A stretch of DNA of 64,000 nt from Clostridium aciditolerans (GTDB taxonomy: Bacteria > Bacillota > Clostridia > Clostridiales > Clostridiaceae), in the NCBI RefSeq assembly GCF_016316925.1, contig NZ_JAEEGB010000041.1, positions 17,247-81,246 on the forward strand. The letters run 5' to 3'. The position numbers and the translations under genes are program-made. Positions 18,214 through 28,029 of the stretch are shown piece by piece; positions within the stretch are counted from its first letter, which is position 1; the number at the start of each line of letters is the position of its first letter. The notes beneath the pieces were generated by a model. It did no database searches, was not told the DNA's origin, and saw nothing but the letters and a program-made list of their open reading frames with translations.

Positions 18214-19296
18214 ATGGAAAACGAAAAATTAATTACGGAGTACGATACAGTGGCTTTAGATGATGAAAATAATTCTTTAGTAATTATTGATCAGACAAAG
18301 CTTCCAGGTAAAAAAGAAATATTAAGACTTACAGATATAAAAGATATATGGGATGCTATTTATTTGCTTAAGGTTAGAGGGGCACCAGCTATAGGTGTTG
18401 CTGCAGCCATTGGTGTATATCTTGCCGCTAAAGAAATCAAAACAGAGGATTATGAGGAGTTCTACAAACAGTTTAAAGAAGCAAAAAGTTACTTGTCTTC
18501 TTCAAGGCCAACAGCAGTTAATTTATTCTGGGCATTGGATCGTATGGATAACATTGTTAAAGAAAATAAAAATAAATCTATTTCAGAAATTAAACAACTA
18601 CTTCATAATGAAGCAGTTGCTATAAGAGAGGAAGATATTTGGGTATGTAAACAAATTGGAGAATTTGGACTAACTCTTGTTAAACCTGGTGATGGCATCT
18701 TAACTCATTGCAATGCAGGACAATTAGCTACAGTTAAATACGGAACAGCAACTGCACCTATGTATTTGGGACATGAAAGAGGTTATAATTTCAAAATTTT
18801 TGCTGATGAGACAAGACCTCTTCTCCAAGGAGCAAGACTTACTGCCTATGAATTATTTGAGTCTGGACTTGATGTTACTTTGATATGTGATAATATGTCA
18901 GCCACAGTAATGAAAAATGGCTGGATAAATGCCATATTTGTGGGATGTGACCGTGTAGCCGCCAATGGCGATGCAGCAAATAAAATTGGAACCTCTGTAG
19001 TGGCTACTGTTGCAAAAAGATATAATATACCTTTTTATGTTTGCGCTCCAACCTCTACTATTGATATGAATACAAAGACTGGCGCTGATATTAAAATAGA
19101 ACAAAGACCAGCTGAAGAGGTTACAGAAATGTGGTACAAAGAACGAATGGCTCCAAAAGGAGTTAAAGTATTTAATCCAGCCTTTGATGTTACAGATAAT
19201 GATTTAATTTCTGGTATCGTAACAGAGTATGGGATAGCTAAAGCTCCATATACAGAAACACTAAAAGAGATATTCAAAAGAAAGAAAAATTATTGA
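18214..19296 (+). CDS. mtnA: S-methyl-5-thioribose-1-phosphate isomerase (MtnA family)
   Basis: 360-residue aldose-ketose isomerase of the eIF2B-like superfamily. Visible are [15 protein letters not shown], the catalytic Cys166 in [28 protein letters not shown], the catalytic Asp246 in [17 protein letters not shown], and [10 protein letters not shown]. It converts 5-methylthioribose-1-P to 5-methylthioribulose-1-P; paralogues act on 5-deoxyribose-1-P in the same way. It follows mtnK by 45 bases and ends the operon before a terminator. None of the other methionine-salvage genes (mtnB, mtnW/X, mtnD) is in the window, so the product may go to the aldolase encoded at 11662. Confidence 0.93.
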   Translation: MENEKLITEYDTVALDDENNSLVIIDQTKLPGKKEILRLTDIKDIWDAIYLLKVRGAPAIGVAAAIGVYLAAKEIKTEDYEEFYKQFKEAKSYLSSSRPTAVNLFWALDRMDNIVKENKNKSISEIKQLLHNEAVAIREEDIWVCKQIGEFGLTLVKPGDGILTHCNAGQLATVKYGTATAPMYLGHERGYNFKIFADETRPLLQGARLTAYELFESGLDVTLICDNMSATVMKNGWINAIFVGCDRVAANGDAANKIGTSVVATVAKRYNIPFYVCAPTSTIDMNTKTGADIKIEQRPAEEVTEMWYKERMAPKGVKVFNPAFDVTDNDLISGIVTEYGIAKAPYTETLKEIFKRKKNY

Positions 19297-19308
19297 AGAA
19301 AGGCAGCA

Positions 19309-19338
19309 AGAGAGGGTGACACACACCCTCTTATTTCA
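19309..19338 (+). terminator. rho-independent terminator of the mtnK-mtnA operon
   Basis: Stem aagagagggtg / cacccctctt-like (caccctctt) with a short loop, followed by atttcattt. Confidence 0.75.
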
Positions 19339-19526
19339 TTTAAGTCATGCATTTATAGCTTTAAAATTCACTAAAAAGTACTAGTGAAATAGAAATCTGT
19401 GTATCTTAAAAAAATTTTATGAAAGCATTAATAAATTTGGTGTAAAAGATTGTGAAATTTGCTAAAATTATTTTATATTAATTAATATTGGCCATATAAT
19501 GAAAGACATACTTGGAGGAATTCATA

Positions 19527-20714
19527 GTGAATAGTAAAGCTAAAAATATTGTAATAATCATAAATTATTGCGTATTTACATTAATTATGCTCGTTGACTG
19601 TATATATAATAGTACAAATTGGTTTATACTTATGTCTTTATACTTTATTCTTTTAACTGCATACTCAGTTAATACATTTTTTCTACATGACCCCTTGAAT
19701 AAGTGGGGAATTTTAAGAAAGCATAACCTAATGATTTTGGCTGTATATCTTTTAGAGGCGTGTTTAATATTTGCAATTAATAGATTTGATAGTAGCCATA
19801 TATCTATAGGATTATATCTTTTTATGCTAGCTGACATAGTTGTAAATCAAGGGCTTATAGGAGGAATTACTGCTTTTTTTACATTATATGCTATATCTGG
19901 TGTTTCCATTTTAAGCAAATTAGATTATGATAATGTTAGTGCTATTTCTTCAACACTATTAAATCTACCAATTTTTATTGTAGTGTATATAATATTTTTC
20001 CTGATTAATCATCTTTTAAAACAGACGGAACTTATAGAAGCGGCATTAAAGGAGGTTACTGTTAAAAAACTTGAAAAGGATTCTATGTATAATGACCTTA
20101 AAGAAGCTTATGAGAGAGTAGAATCTATAACTGCATTAAAAGAGAGAAATAGGATTGCTAGAGAAATACATGATACAGTAGGACATACTTTAACTACAGT
20201 TTTAGTTGAAATGGAAGCGGCAAAAAGACTTATAAAAAAGGACATAGACCTTGCAGAGAGCAAACTTAATCTAGCTCAGGGGCAGGTTAGAAAAGGGCTT
20301 AATGACATAAGAGGCTCTGTACGTGTACTTGAAAACGGACAAGATATACTTGATTTTTATTCTGATATAAAGTCAATCATAGCGGAAACAGAAAAACATT
20401 CAGGGGCAATAATTAAAGCACAAATAGATTATAATATAGCTCTTACCAAGGCGCAGGAAAAGGTTATTATATCAGCACTTTTAGAGGGGCTCAGTAACGG
20501 TATAAGACATGGTAAAAGTAGTGCCTTTTTAGTTAAGCTGTATTTAGATAATGAAAAAGTATATTTTTCACTTGAGGATAACGGAAGGGGAGCTGACATA
20601 GTTACTTATGGCTTTGGACTTAGAGCTATGAGGGAAAGAATATTGGAGCTTAATGGAAGCCTTGATATATCATCAAAACTTGGAGAGGGTTTTAGTATAT
20701 ATATTAGCTTTTAA
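19527..20714 (+). CDS. NarL-type sensor histidine kinase (HisKA_3)
   Basis: About 395 residues. Six hydrophobic helices (about 1-180) are followed by a coiled-coil linker and the HisKA_3 dimerisation domain with the phosphoacceptor in ERNRIAREIHDTVGHTL, then an HATPase domain (EDNGRGADIVTYGFGLRAMRER). I favour the GTG at 19527, seven bases after GGAGGAATT; an in-frame TTG at 19512 lies against that site. It is co-directional with the LuxR-type regulator 21 bases downstream. The lack of a large extracellular domain suggests membrane-stress or drug sensing (VraS/LiaS/DesK style), which is inference. Confidence 0.9.
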   Translation: MNSKAKNIVIIINYCVFTLIMLVDCIYNSTNWFILMSLYFILLTAYSVNTFFLHDPLNKWGILRKHNLMILAVYLLEACLIFAINRFDSSHISIGLYLFMLADIVVNQGLIGGITAFFTLYAISGVSILSKLDYDNVSAISSTLLNLPIFIVVYIIFFLINHLLKQTELIEAALKEVTVKKLEKDSMYNDLKEAYERVESITALKERNRIAREIHDTVGHTLTTVLVEMEAAKRLIKKDIDLAESKLNLAQGQVRKGLNDIRGSVRVLENGQDILDFYSDIKSIIAETEKHSGAIIKAQIDYNIALTKAQEKVIISALLEGLSNGIRHGKSSAFLVKLYLDNEKVYFSLEDNGRGADIVTYGFGLRAMRERILELNGSLDISSKLGEGFSIYISF

Positions 20715-20735
20715 TATAGGATGATGAGGTGGGTT

Positions 20736-21386
20736 ATGGACGAAATAAAAATACTGATAGCAGATGATCAAACTCTAATGAGAGATGGACTAAAGACTAT
20801 TTTAGAGCTAGAAGACAATTTTAAAGTTGTAGGTACAGCAAAGGATGGTGAAGAGGTACTAGATTTTTGTAAAAAGGACTCTCCCAATTTGGTATTAATG
20901 GACATAAGGATGCCTAAAATGGACGGAGTTAAATGTACTAAAATATTGAAAAGCTTATATCCTGAAATTGTTGTTTTAATTTTAACTACATTTAATGATG
21001 TGGATTATATTGTTGAGGCTTTAAATTATGGAGCAGCGGGATACATACTGAAAGACATAGAAGGAGATGAGCTTGTTAAAGCTATAAATGATGCCTGCAA
21101 AGGTTCTCTTATGCTTCCTTCAAGTGTAGCTAAAAAGCTTGTTGAAAAGCTTTCTGAAAAGGCCATAATTAAACCTAAAGAAAAAAACATATTGCTTGAT
21201 TTTTCAGAGAGAGAAATTGAAATTGCAAAAATGCTATCGATGGGTTTCAACAACCGTCAGATAGCTTCATCACTTTTCATATCTGAAGGCACAGTGAAGA
21301 ATTATATAAGTAATATTTACAGTAAACTTGGAACTTCAGATAGAACTGCAGCAGCAATTGAAATAAGGAAAATAATTGAAGCGTAA
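20736..21386 (+). CDS. NarL/LuxR-family response regulator
   Basis: 216-residue regulator. The receiver has IADDQTLMRDG, the phosphoacceptor in LVLMDIRMPKMDG, LTTF and YILKD; the C-terminal GerE helix-turn-helix reads FSEREIEIAKMLSMGFNNRQIA then SEGTVKNYISNIYSKL. The ATG at 20736 (MDEIKILI) has GAGGTGGG; in-frame upstream ATGs lack a site. It pairs with the kinase directly upstream. The efflux genes that follow on the same strand are the obvious candidate targets. Confidence 0.93.
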   Translation: MDEIKILIADDQTLMRDGLKTILELEDNFKVVGTAKDGEEVLDFCKKDSPNLVLMDIRMPKMDGVKCTKILKSLYPEIVVLILTTFNDVDYIVEALNYGAAGYILKDIEGDELVKAINDACKGSLMLPSSVAKKLVEKLSEKAIIKPKEKNILLDFSEREIEIAKMLSMGFNNRQIASSLFISEGTVKNYISNIYSKLGTSDRTAAAIEIRKIIEA

Positions 21387-21389
21387 TAA

Positions 21390-21437
21390 AAAAGTTACCA
21401 CAGTCATAAAAAAATGTGACTAAGGTAACTTTTTTAT
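21390..21437 (+). terminator. rho-independent terminator after the two-component genes
   Basis: Stem aaagttacc(a)cagtca / tgact(a)aggtaacttt followed by T-run. Confidence 0.88.
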
Positions 21438-21530
21438 TATTGTAATTTCACTTATTATTATATTTGGAAGTAAACCGGATAAGAAATACAGGTAAGGAAA
21501 ATAAATGCTTACTTAGAAGGGAATATAATA

Positions 21531-22655
21531 ATGAAGATTCTATCAATTTTAAATTATAGTAGAAGAAATAAAGATAAAGTTATAAGTTCCATTATTCCGG
21601 TGTTAATTGCAGTTTCCTTTTTGTATTTGATTAATACTTTTGTGAAATCAATAGAGAATTCATTACATAAACTTAGTATTGATTCGTATAAATACCATGC
21701 AACGATTATGTCCTGTGACAATGAAAATATAATTAAAAAAGTTAAGGATAATGAGAATGTAGAAAGATTAATTCCTTTTATGCAGTATGGTATAAGGTAC
21801 AGTATTCCAGGGAGTTTAACCTACGCAGATGTAATAGGGGTAGAAGACGAAGATATGAATTATTTTTTAGAGAAAGAATCTATACAGGTTATGGTTGGAA
21901 GATTGCCAGGAAAAGATAAAAAGGAAATTGCAGTAAATTATTTAGTTGCAAAAAATAAAAAAATCACTATTGGGGACAGCGTTGGAAATGCATTAGATAA
22001 GTTTGATGGAATAAATGGAGAATATAAGGTAGTTGGAATATTAAAAGGTGCAAGCATGTTGTCTGTTGTATCTTTTAATAATGAAATTTTTAAGGATTAT
22101 AGTGATAATGAAAAGTCTTTGCAAAGGGGAGTAATAGTTTTTCCTAAGAAAAATAAAATTAGTGAAGTTAATAAGCTAGTTGAAAATCTACCCAAAGGTG
22201 AAGCTGTATATAATACTTTTAATACTTTAGATAAAGAATTTCATGAGGTTGAGGGGTCTATGAGAATTCTGGAGGTCATAAGTATATTGTCTATATTTCT
22301 AATGGTAGTTACAGTTGGAAGCTCAAAATATGTTGAGTTTTTCAATAGAAAAGAGGGCGTTGGAATACTAAATGCTATCGGATACACGAAAGGGCAGATA
22401 CTAAAGATGGCTGTATCAGAAGTGCTGATAATTAATACAATTTCATATATTTTAGGACTAATTTTAGGCATTGGGATAAGTTATTTGATTAAAAGAAATA
22501 TCTTTGAGAATGCAGGTGCTATAGGAGTAGTATTTAATGGAAAGGCTGTGCTTGTATCTTTATATATTCCTCTATTCACTACATTATTTACTATAGTGCC
22601 TATAAATGAAATGATAAACAAACTTAATCCTATTGGAATGATTGAAAATAACTAA
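21531..22655 (+). CDS. ABC transporter permease, FtsX/MacB type (first of two)
   Basis: 374 residues: one N-terminal helix (about 19-37), an extracellular domain of about 200 residues (includes VGRLPGKDKKEIAVNY, the usual 'G..p...eia' MacB_PCD feature), then three C-terminal helices with GILNAIGYTKGQILKM between the first two. This is the four-helix FtsX fold. It should heterodimerise with the second permease at 23416 around the ATPase encoded between them. The ATG lies 7 bases after a weak GAAGGGAA site. Substrate unknown; export or membrane extraction is typical for the family. Confidence 0.88.
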   Translation: MKILSILNYSRRNKDKVISSIIPVLIAVSFLYLINTFVKSIENSLHKLSIDSYKYHATIMSCDNENIIKKVKDNENVERLIPFMQYGIRYSIPGSLTYADVIGVEDEDMNYFLEKESIQVMVGRLPGKDKKEIAVNYLVAKNKKITIGDSVGNALDKFDGINGEYKVVGILKGASMLSVVSFNNEIFKDYSDNEKSLQRGVIVFPKKNKISEVNKLVENLPKGEAVYNTFNTLDKEFHEVEGSMRILEVISILSIFLMVVTVGSSKYVEFFNRKEGVGILNAIGYTKGQILKMAVSEVLIINTISYILGLILGIGISYLIKRNIFENAGAIGVVFNGKAVLVSLYIPLFTTLFTIVPINEMINKLNPIGMIENN

Positions 22656-22735
22656 CTAGAAAGTTAACTGACCGCCTAGTACCTCTATGCGCGAAATAGA
22701 CTAACATTTTTGAAGATGCCTAAGGAGAGAATATT

Positions 22736-23416
22736 ATGATTTTTAGAATGGAAAGTGTAAATTTAGTTTATGATATAGGGAAAGAAGCTGAAACCTATGC
22801 ACTTAAGGATATAAACCTTTCTCTAGATGGTGATAGATTTATTGGAATTATGGGACCTTCAGGAAGTGGAAAAAGCTCTCTTCTTTATGCACTAGCAGGT
22901 TTTAAAATACCGACCTCAGGAAAGGTTTATTATAAAGATATAAATTATAATAAAATTCCTCCTTCTGAAAGTGCTGATATAAGAAGAAGAGATTTTGGAT
23001 TTATTTTTCAGAGACATTTTTTAATTGAATATTTGACTGTACTGGAAAATGTATTAGTACCAATAAATGATGATAGCAGAGAGGCAAAGGAAAAAGCAGT
23101 ATCCATACTGGATAATCTTGGGCTTGCCCATTTTGCAAGCAAAAAACCTTATCAGCTCTCTGGAGGTCAAAGGCAAAGGGTTGCTATTGCGAGAGCATTA
23201 ATAGGAGATCCAAAAGTAATTTTTGCAGATGAACCAACAGCAGCATTAGATTCTACTGGTGCCGTAGAAGTAATGAAATTTATTGAGAGCTATAAAAAAG
23301 ATAAGATGATTATAGTAGTAACCCATGATCATAGTATTTTAAAGAACGCTAATTATGTTATCAATATGTTTGATGGTGCTATTGCTTCCATTGGTAAAAG
23401 CAGGGGAGGAATATAA
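22736..23416 (+). CDS. ABC transporter ATP-binding protein, LolD/MacB type
   Basis: 226 residues with Walker A GPSGSGKSS, Q-loop in FIFQRHFLI, signature QLSGGQRQR, Walker B VIFADEPTAALDS and H-loop VVTHDHS. It lies between two FtsX-type permease genes and overlaps the second by one base (TAATG), so the three subunits are made together. It powers the presumed heterodimeric exporter. Confidence 0.93.
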   Translation: MIFRMESVNLVYDIGKEAETYALKDINLSLDGDRFIGIMGPSGSGKSSLLYALAGFKIPTSGKVYYKDINYNKIPPSESADIRRRDFGFIFQRHFLIEYLTVLENVLVPINDDSREAKEKAVSILDNLGLAHFASKKPYQLSGGQRQRVAIARALIGDPKVIFADEPTAALDSTGAVEVMKFIESYKKDKMIIVVTHDHSILKNANYVINMFDGAIASIGKSRGGI

Positions 23417-24540
23417 TGAAACCTCTCTCAACGATCGCTTATCTAAAAAATAACGCAAAGAAGGTGCTGCCAGGTTTTATATGTATGGCATTAGGTATAT
23501 TTATTATATATTTCTTTTCAATAATATTATACAGCAGCATATTTCAAATAAACCGGGGTTCTTTAAATATATTTGAAAAAGTAACAAGTGTAAGATCTAA
23601 TACTAAAGATCCTATGCCAGATAAAATTTTAAATAAAATTGAGGAAGCTAGCAATGTAGAGTATATAATACCCATTATAAACAATATTGGAAGTTTTCGA
23701 TATAAAAGTCCTTTTGGTGATATTAGTACTGAAGGTTTTAATGTTTTTGAAGAGGATATTCCTAAAATTCTTAAAGCTTTCGATATAAAACTTGTAGAAG
23801 GAAAACTTCCTTCAGCAAACAGCAATGAACTACTTATACCCCTTAAAATTGCAAAACAAAATAAAATTAAAATAGGAGACTATTTAAGTAAAGATCCTGA
23901 TTCAAATGTAATTTTAAATAAGAGATATAAGGTATGCGGTATAATCGATGGAACTGTAGACACCATGATAACAACTAATGCTGGATATGCCAAAAGAGAA
24001 GAGGTGCTAAAACAAAGTTTAATGTTTTCTCTAAAAAATAAAAATGACAAAATGATTAATGATGAACTTACAGCTATGAAAGAAAGTAAAGTTACCATTA
24101 TTGATTATAGGTCTGCATATGACGAATTGAATGAGCTGTTTAAGATTATGAATTCTCTTAAATTTATTCTTAATTTTATAGTAATCTCAGTTTTATGTAT
24201 TTCACTTGGTAACTTAAATCATATATTGTTTTCAAACAGAAAAGATGAATTTGCTATTTTAATTGCTATTGGATATAAAAAAACCACTATATATAAGAGA
24301 ATTTTAAAAGAAAATATAACCCTAAACTTATTGGCATTTATTTTTGGCGTTGCATTCACCATAATAGCAGTAGAATTACTAAATATAGTAGTTTTTAAAC
24401 CTAATGGTCAATATGTCTATAGTTTTCATGTAGGTAGCATTTTTACTGCTTTTCTAGTTCCACTATTTGTATCCATAAGTAACATGATTCCACCTTTAAG
24501 GAACCTTAAGGCTATGGATTATAAATATCTTAATATTTAA
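23416..24540 (+). CDS. ABC transporter permease, FtsX/MacB type (second of two)
   Basis: 374 residues, the same length and layout as the first permease: one N-terminal helix (about 18-40), an extracellular domain with LVEGKLPSANSNELLIP, then three helices with FAILIAIGYKKTTIYKR. Sequence identity with the first permease appears low outside these motifs, so the pair diverged long ago. The start ATG overlaps the ATPase stop. Confidence 0.88.
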   Translation: MKPLSTIAYLKNNAKKVLPGFICMALGIFIIYFFSIILYSSIFQINRGSLNIFEKVTSVRSNTKDPMPDKILNKIEEASNVEYIIPIINNIGSFRYKSPFGDISTEGFNVFEEDIPKILKAFDIKLVEGKLPSANSNELLIPLKIAKQNKIKIGDYLSKDPDSNVILNKRYKVCGIIDGTVDTMITTNAGYAKREEVLKQSLMFSLKNKNDKMINDELTAMKESKVTIIDYRSAYDELNELFKIMNSLKFILNFIVISVLCISLGNLNHILFSNRKDEFAILIAIGYKKTTIYKRILKENITLNLLAFIFGVAFTIIAVELLNIVVFKPNGQYVYSFHVGSIFTAFLVPLFVSISNMIPPLRNLKAMDYKYLNI

Positions 24541-24557
24541 AAAGAAAGGAATTATCA

Positions 24558-24890
24558 ATGAATAAGACTATAAATATAATAGTTAGTGCATTTAACATAT
24601 TTATATTTGCACCATTAATTTTATCTATGTGTTTATTATTTGGCAGTATATATACTATTGCTTATATTTGTTTATTAGCACCTGTTTTTCTTATTATGCA
24701 TCTTGTTTTTCCAAGTTTGCCAATATATCTTGGAAATAATACGTTATTTTCGGAAGTACTTGTAACTATACTATTGCCGATAATTGGATATATGCTGCGT
24801 AATGTATTGAAAAAACATAGTGGTAATTTTAAAAGCTTTATTACTACATATGCCATTAAAAGTGTAAGGTTTGAAATTTTAAAAAAATAA
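24558..24890 (+). CDS. small membrane protein of unknown function
   Basis: 110 residues behind GAAAGGAA, beginning 17 bases after the second permease stop. Three hydrophobic segments (about 5-30, 34-55, 65-84) are followed by a basic tail (SVRFEILKK). No family is recognised. Position between the ABC permease and the RND pump genes suggests one transcript and perhaps an accessory role, which is inference only. Confidence 0.7.
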   Translation: MNKTINIIVSAFNIFIFAPLILSMCLLFGSIYTIAYICLLAPVFLIMHLVFPSLPIYLGNNTLFSEVLVTILLPIIGYMLRNVLKKHSGNFKSFITTYAIKSVRFEILKK

Positions 24891-24939
24891 AAATTGTATG
24901 TAAACTATTTGATAGAAAATATTAAAAAGGGGGACAAAC

Positions 24940-27900
24940 ATGAGTATAACCGAAATATCAGTAAAAAGACCAACTGCAATATGGATGGCAGTAGTGCTAA
25001 TACTTACATTAGGTGTCATTGGATATAAAAAAATGGGATCAAATTTATTGCCATCCATGAATATACCTGTTATATCAATAACTACTGCTTATAACGGAGC
25101 TAGTGCAGAGGATATAAAGAAGGATATTATAAAACCTATAGAAGATTCTGTATCTGGAATTAGTGGTATTGATACAATTAACTCCAGTGCAAAAGAAGGA
25201 TATGGTACAGTTACAATAACTTTTAAAATGAGTGCAGATACAAACACAGCTTATTTAGATGTTCAGAAAGCAGTTGAAAATGCATCAGGTAAGCTCCCAA
25301 AGGATGCTGATAAGCCTATCCTGTATAAAATGAGCGTTAGTGATCAACCAATTTTAATTCTTTCTGTAAATGGAGCTGCTAATTATGACGAGCTTTATAA
25401 TGAATCTGATAAATTAAAAGATGAACTCGAAAAGGTAACAGGAGTAGGAAAAGTTAACATAGTAGGTGGACAGAAAAAACAACTAATGATAAAACTTGAT
25501 AAAACAGCCATGAGTTATTATGGAGTAAGTGTTAACTCTATAGCACAAAAGCTTCAAGCGGATAATTTAAACATACCAGGTGGAGAAATTAAGCAGGAGG
25601 ATATGGACGAGTCTGTAAGAGTAGTTGGTCAATTCAGCAACATTAATGATGTTAAAAATTTGCAAATACCAACCTTATCAGGAGGGAGTATACACCTTTC
25701 CGATATAGCTAAAATAGATTTGGAAGTTCCAGAAGCTAATACCACAATAAGATTTAAGAATAATAAGACCATAGGAATAATGGTTACAAAACAAAGTGAT
25801 GCCAATATAGTAGAAGTAGCTGATAATGTGAAAAAACAACTAGAAGAAATTAAAAAAACTATACCTAAAGGAATGAACATAGATGTTGCATTTGATAATA
25901 CTGTTTTTATTACTTCTGCTTTAACGGAGATAAAACATAATCTTCTAGAAGGAATAGTAACCACTGCAGTAGTGCTTTATTTATTTTTTAGAAGTTTACG
26001 TTCTTCAATAGTGGTGTTAGTTGCTATACCAACATCCCTTATAGCTACCTTTTTCCTTATGTATGAATTTAATTTTACTCTAAACTTAATGTCCTTGCTG
26101 GGGTTATCTTTAGTTATAGGTACTCTGGTAGACGACTCTATAGTAGTAATAGAAAGTATACAAAGACATTTGGATATGGGGAAAAATCCTATAGATGCAT
26201 CTATTACTGGTCGTAGAGAAATAGGTCTTGCGGCCATTGCTATAAGTTTGTGCGATATTGTTATATTTGTACCTATTGCTTTTATGTCAGGTATGATAGG
26301 ACAAATTTTTAGAGAATTTGGATTAACGATAGCTATAGCTACAATGTTTTCTCTTATAGTTTCTTTTACCCTTACTCCAATGCTGGCATCTAGATTACTT
26401 AAAAAAACAGATATTCAAAAGAAAGAAAAAGCAGAGAAAAATGGGCTATTTAGCAAAGTTTTAAAATTATACAAAAGGTCTCTTTTGTGGTCATTAAATA
26501 ATAGATGGAAAGTCTTAATTATATCTATATCAGGTATAGTATTCAGTATAGCACTTCTTTTAACTGGAATGATAAATACAGAATTTATGGCTAAATCTGA
26601 TCAAAGCTTTATCTCTATAGATATATCACTAAGTCCTGGTTCTACACTAAAACAAACAAATGAAAAGGTAGTTGAAGTAGAAAATTATTTGCATAAAACT
26701 AAAGAAATAAAAAATTACTTTACAATAGTCGGAGGAAATGGTCAGTCTGGTTCGGATAAAGCTGTTGCTAGACTTTATGTTAATTTAGTTCCTAAGAAAG
26801 AACGTAAAAAGAGTCAAAGTGAGGTTGCAAGTGAGGTTCGTGAGTTTGGTAAAAAGATACCTGGAATAGATTTTCAAGTAACAGAATCAGATAGCGGTGG
26901 CGGAAGTGGTAAACCAATAGCTATTAAAATAAAAGGAAAAGATGAAGATACATTAAAAGCATTATCAAATGAAGTTGAAAAATTATTGAAATCAATCCCT
27001 GGAACAACGGATATAGGAAATTCAACAAAAGTAAGAAATAGCGAAATAAGAATAAGTGTAGATAGATTAGCTGCTTCTAAATATGGACTTAATACTTCAG
27101 ATATAGGTGGTGTTATAAGAGTTGCATTATCAGGTAATCAGGTAGGAGTTTATAGAGCAAATAATGAAGAAAATGATATAACTCTTAAATTTATGAAGGG
27201 AGAAGTACAAAGTATTAATGATATCAAAAATATAAAAGTTTCCAATTCTCAAGGACAGCAAATATTACTAAGCCAAGTTGCAACTGTTGAAAAAACAGAT
27301 ACTCCTCCATCTATAGAACGAGAAGGTAAACAGGATGTAGCTGTTGTAGATGCTAACGTTCAAGGCAGAGTAGCTGGACCAGTTATTAATGATATTAAAG
27401 CTAAATTAAAATCCCTTAAAGTACCGAGCGGATATACTATAGGCTTTGGAGGAGAAGACAAAAGTATGAATGAGGCCGGTAGATCTCTTATGCTGGCACT
27501 TGGAGCATCTATAGCTCTCATATACATGATATTAGTTGTACTTTATGAGTCTTACTTAACACCAGCTATAAGAATGGTTGCATTGCCTTTTGCTTTAATG
27601 GGGGCGTTGATTGCCTTAGCAGTAACCGGACAAAGCTTAAATGTAATGTCAGGAATCGGAATAATAATGCTTGAAGGACTATCCTCTAAAAATGGTACAT
27701 TGCTAATAGATTATACTAATACACTGATGAAAAGAGGTATGACTTTAAGAGATGCCCTTATAGAATCAGGTATGACAAGATTAAGACCTATAATAATGAC
27801 ATCTGCCACAATGATAGTTGCTATGCTTCCAGTTACACTAGCGTTAGGAGAGGGAAGTGAGATGAAAAGGAGCATGGGGGTAGTAATAATAGGTGGTATG

Positions 27901-28029
27901 ATTGTATCGACTGTAGTTACACCTATTGTATTACCGGTAGTATATACATTTATAGATGATTTTAAAAACTTTATTTTTAGAAAGAAGAGAAGTAAAAAGG
28001 TAAAGGAGGCAGGAGAATATGAACTTTAA
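24940..28029 (+). CDS. RND-family efflux pump (AcrB/SwrC-like)
   Basis: 1029-residue transporter of the ACR_tran family with the duplicated six-helix architecture and two large external loops. Proton-relay residues are visible: Asp-Asp in GTLVDDSIVVIES (helix 4) and Lys in EGLSSKNGTLLIDY (helix 10). Other landmarks are PTAIWMAVVLILTL (helix 1), FREFGLTIAIATMFSL and GVVIIGGMIVSTVVTP. In Firmicutes such pumps (for example B. subtilis SwrC) export surfactants and other amphiphiles without an outer-membrane channel. The start ATG has GGGGGACAAAC. The 3' end overlaps the adaptor gene by 11 bases. Confidence 0.94.
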   Translation: MSITEISVKRPTAIWMAVVLILTLGVIGYKKMGSNLLPSMNIPVISITTAYNGASAEDIKKDIIKPIEDSVSGISGIDTINSSAKEGYGTVTITFKMSADTNTAYLDVQKAVENASGKLPKDADKPILYKMSVSDQPILILSVNGAANYDELYNESDKLKDELEKVTGVGKVNIVGGQKKQLMIKLDKTAMSYYGVSVNSIAQKLQADNLNIPGGEIKQEDMDESVRVVGQFSNINDVKNLQIPTLSGGSIHLSDIAKIDLEVPEANTTIRFKNNKTIGIMVTKQSDANIVEVADNVKKQLEEIKKTIPKGMNIDVAFDNTVFITSALTEIKHNLLEGIVTTAVVLYLFFRSLRSSIVVLVAIPTSLIATFFLMYEFNFTLNLMSLLGLSLVIGTLVDDSIVVIESIQRHLDMGKNPIDASITGRREIGLAAIAISLCDIVIFVPIAFMSGMIGQIFREFGLTIAIATMFSLIVSFTLTPMLASRLLKKTDIQKKEKAEKNGLFSKVLKLYKRSLLWSLNNRWKVLIISISGIVFSIALLLTGMINTEFMAKSDQSFISIDISLSPGSTLKQTNEKVVEVENYLHKTKEIKNYFTIVGGNGQSGSDKAVARLYVNLVPKKERKKSQSEVASEVREFGKKIPGIDFQVTESDSGGGSGKPIAIKIKGKDEDTLKALSNEVEKLLKSIPGTTDIGNSTKVRNSEIRISVDRLAASKYGLNTSDIGGVIRVALSGNQVGVYRANNEENDITLKFMKGEVQSINDIKNIKVSNSQGQQILLSQVATVEKTDTPPSIEREGKQDVAVVDANVQGRVAGPVINDIKAKLKSLKVPSGYTIGFGGEDKSMNEAGRSLMLALGASIALIYMILVVLYESYLTPAIRMVALPFALMGALIALAVTGQSLNVMSGIGIIMLEGLSSKNGTLLIDYTNTLMKRGMTLRDALIESGMTRLRPIIMTSATMIVAMLPVTLALGEGSEMKRSMGVVIIGGMIVSTVVTPIVLPVVYTFIDDFKNFIFRKKRSKKVKEAGEYEL

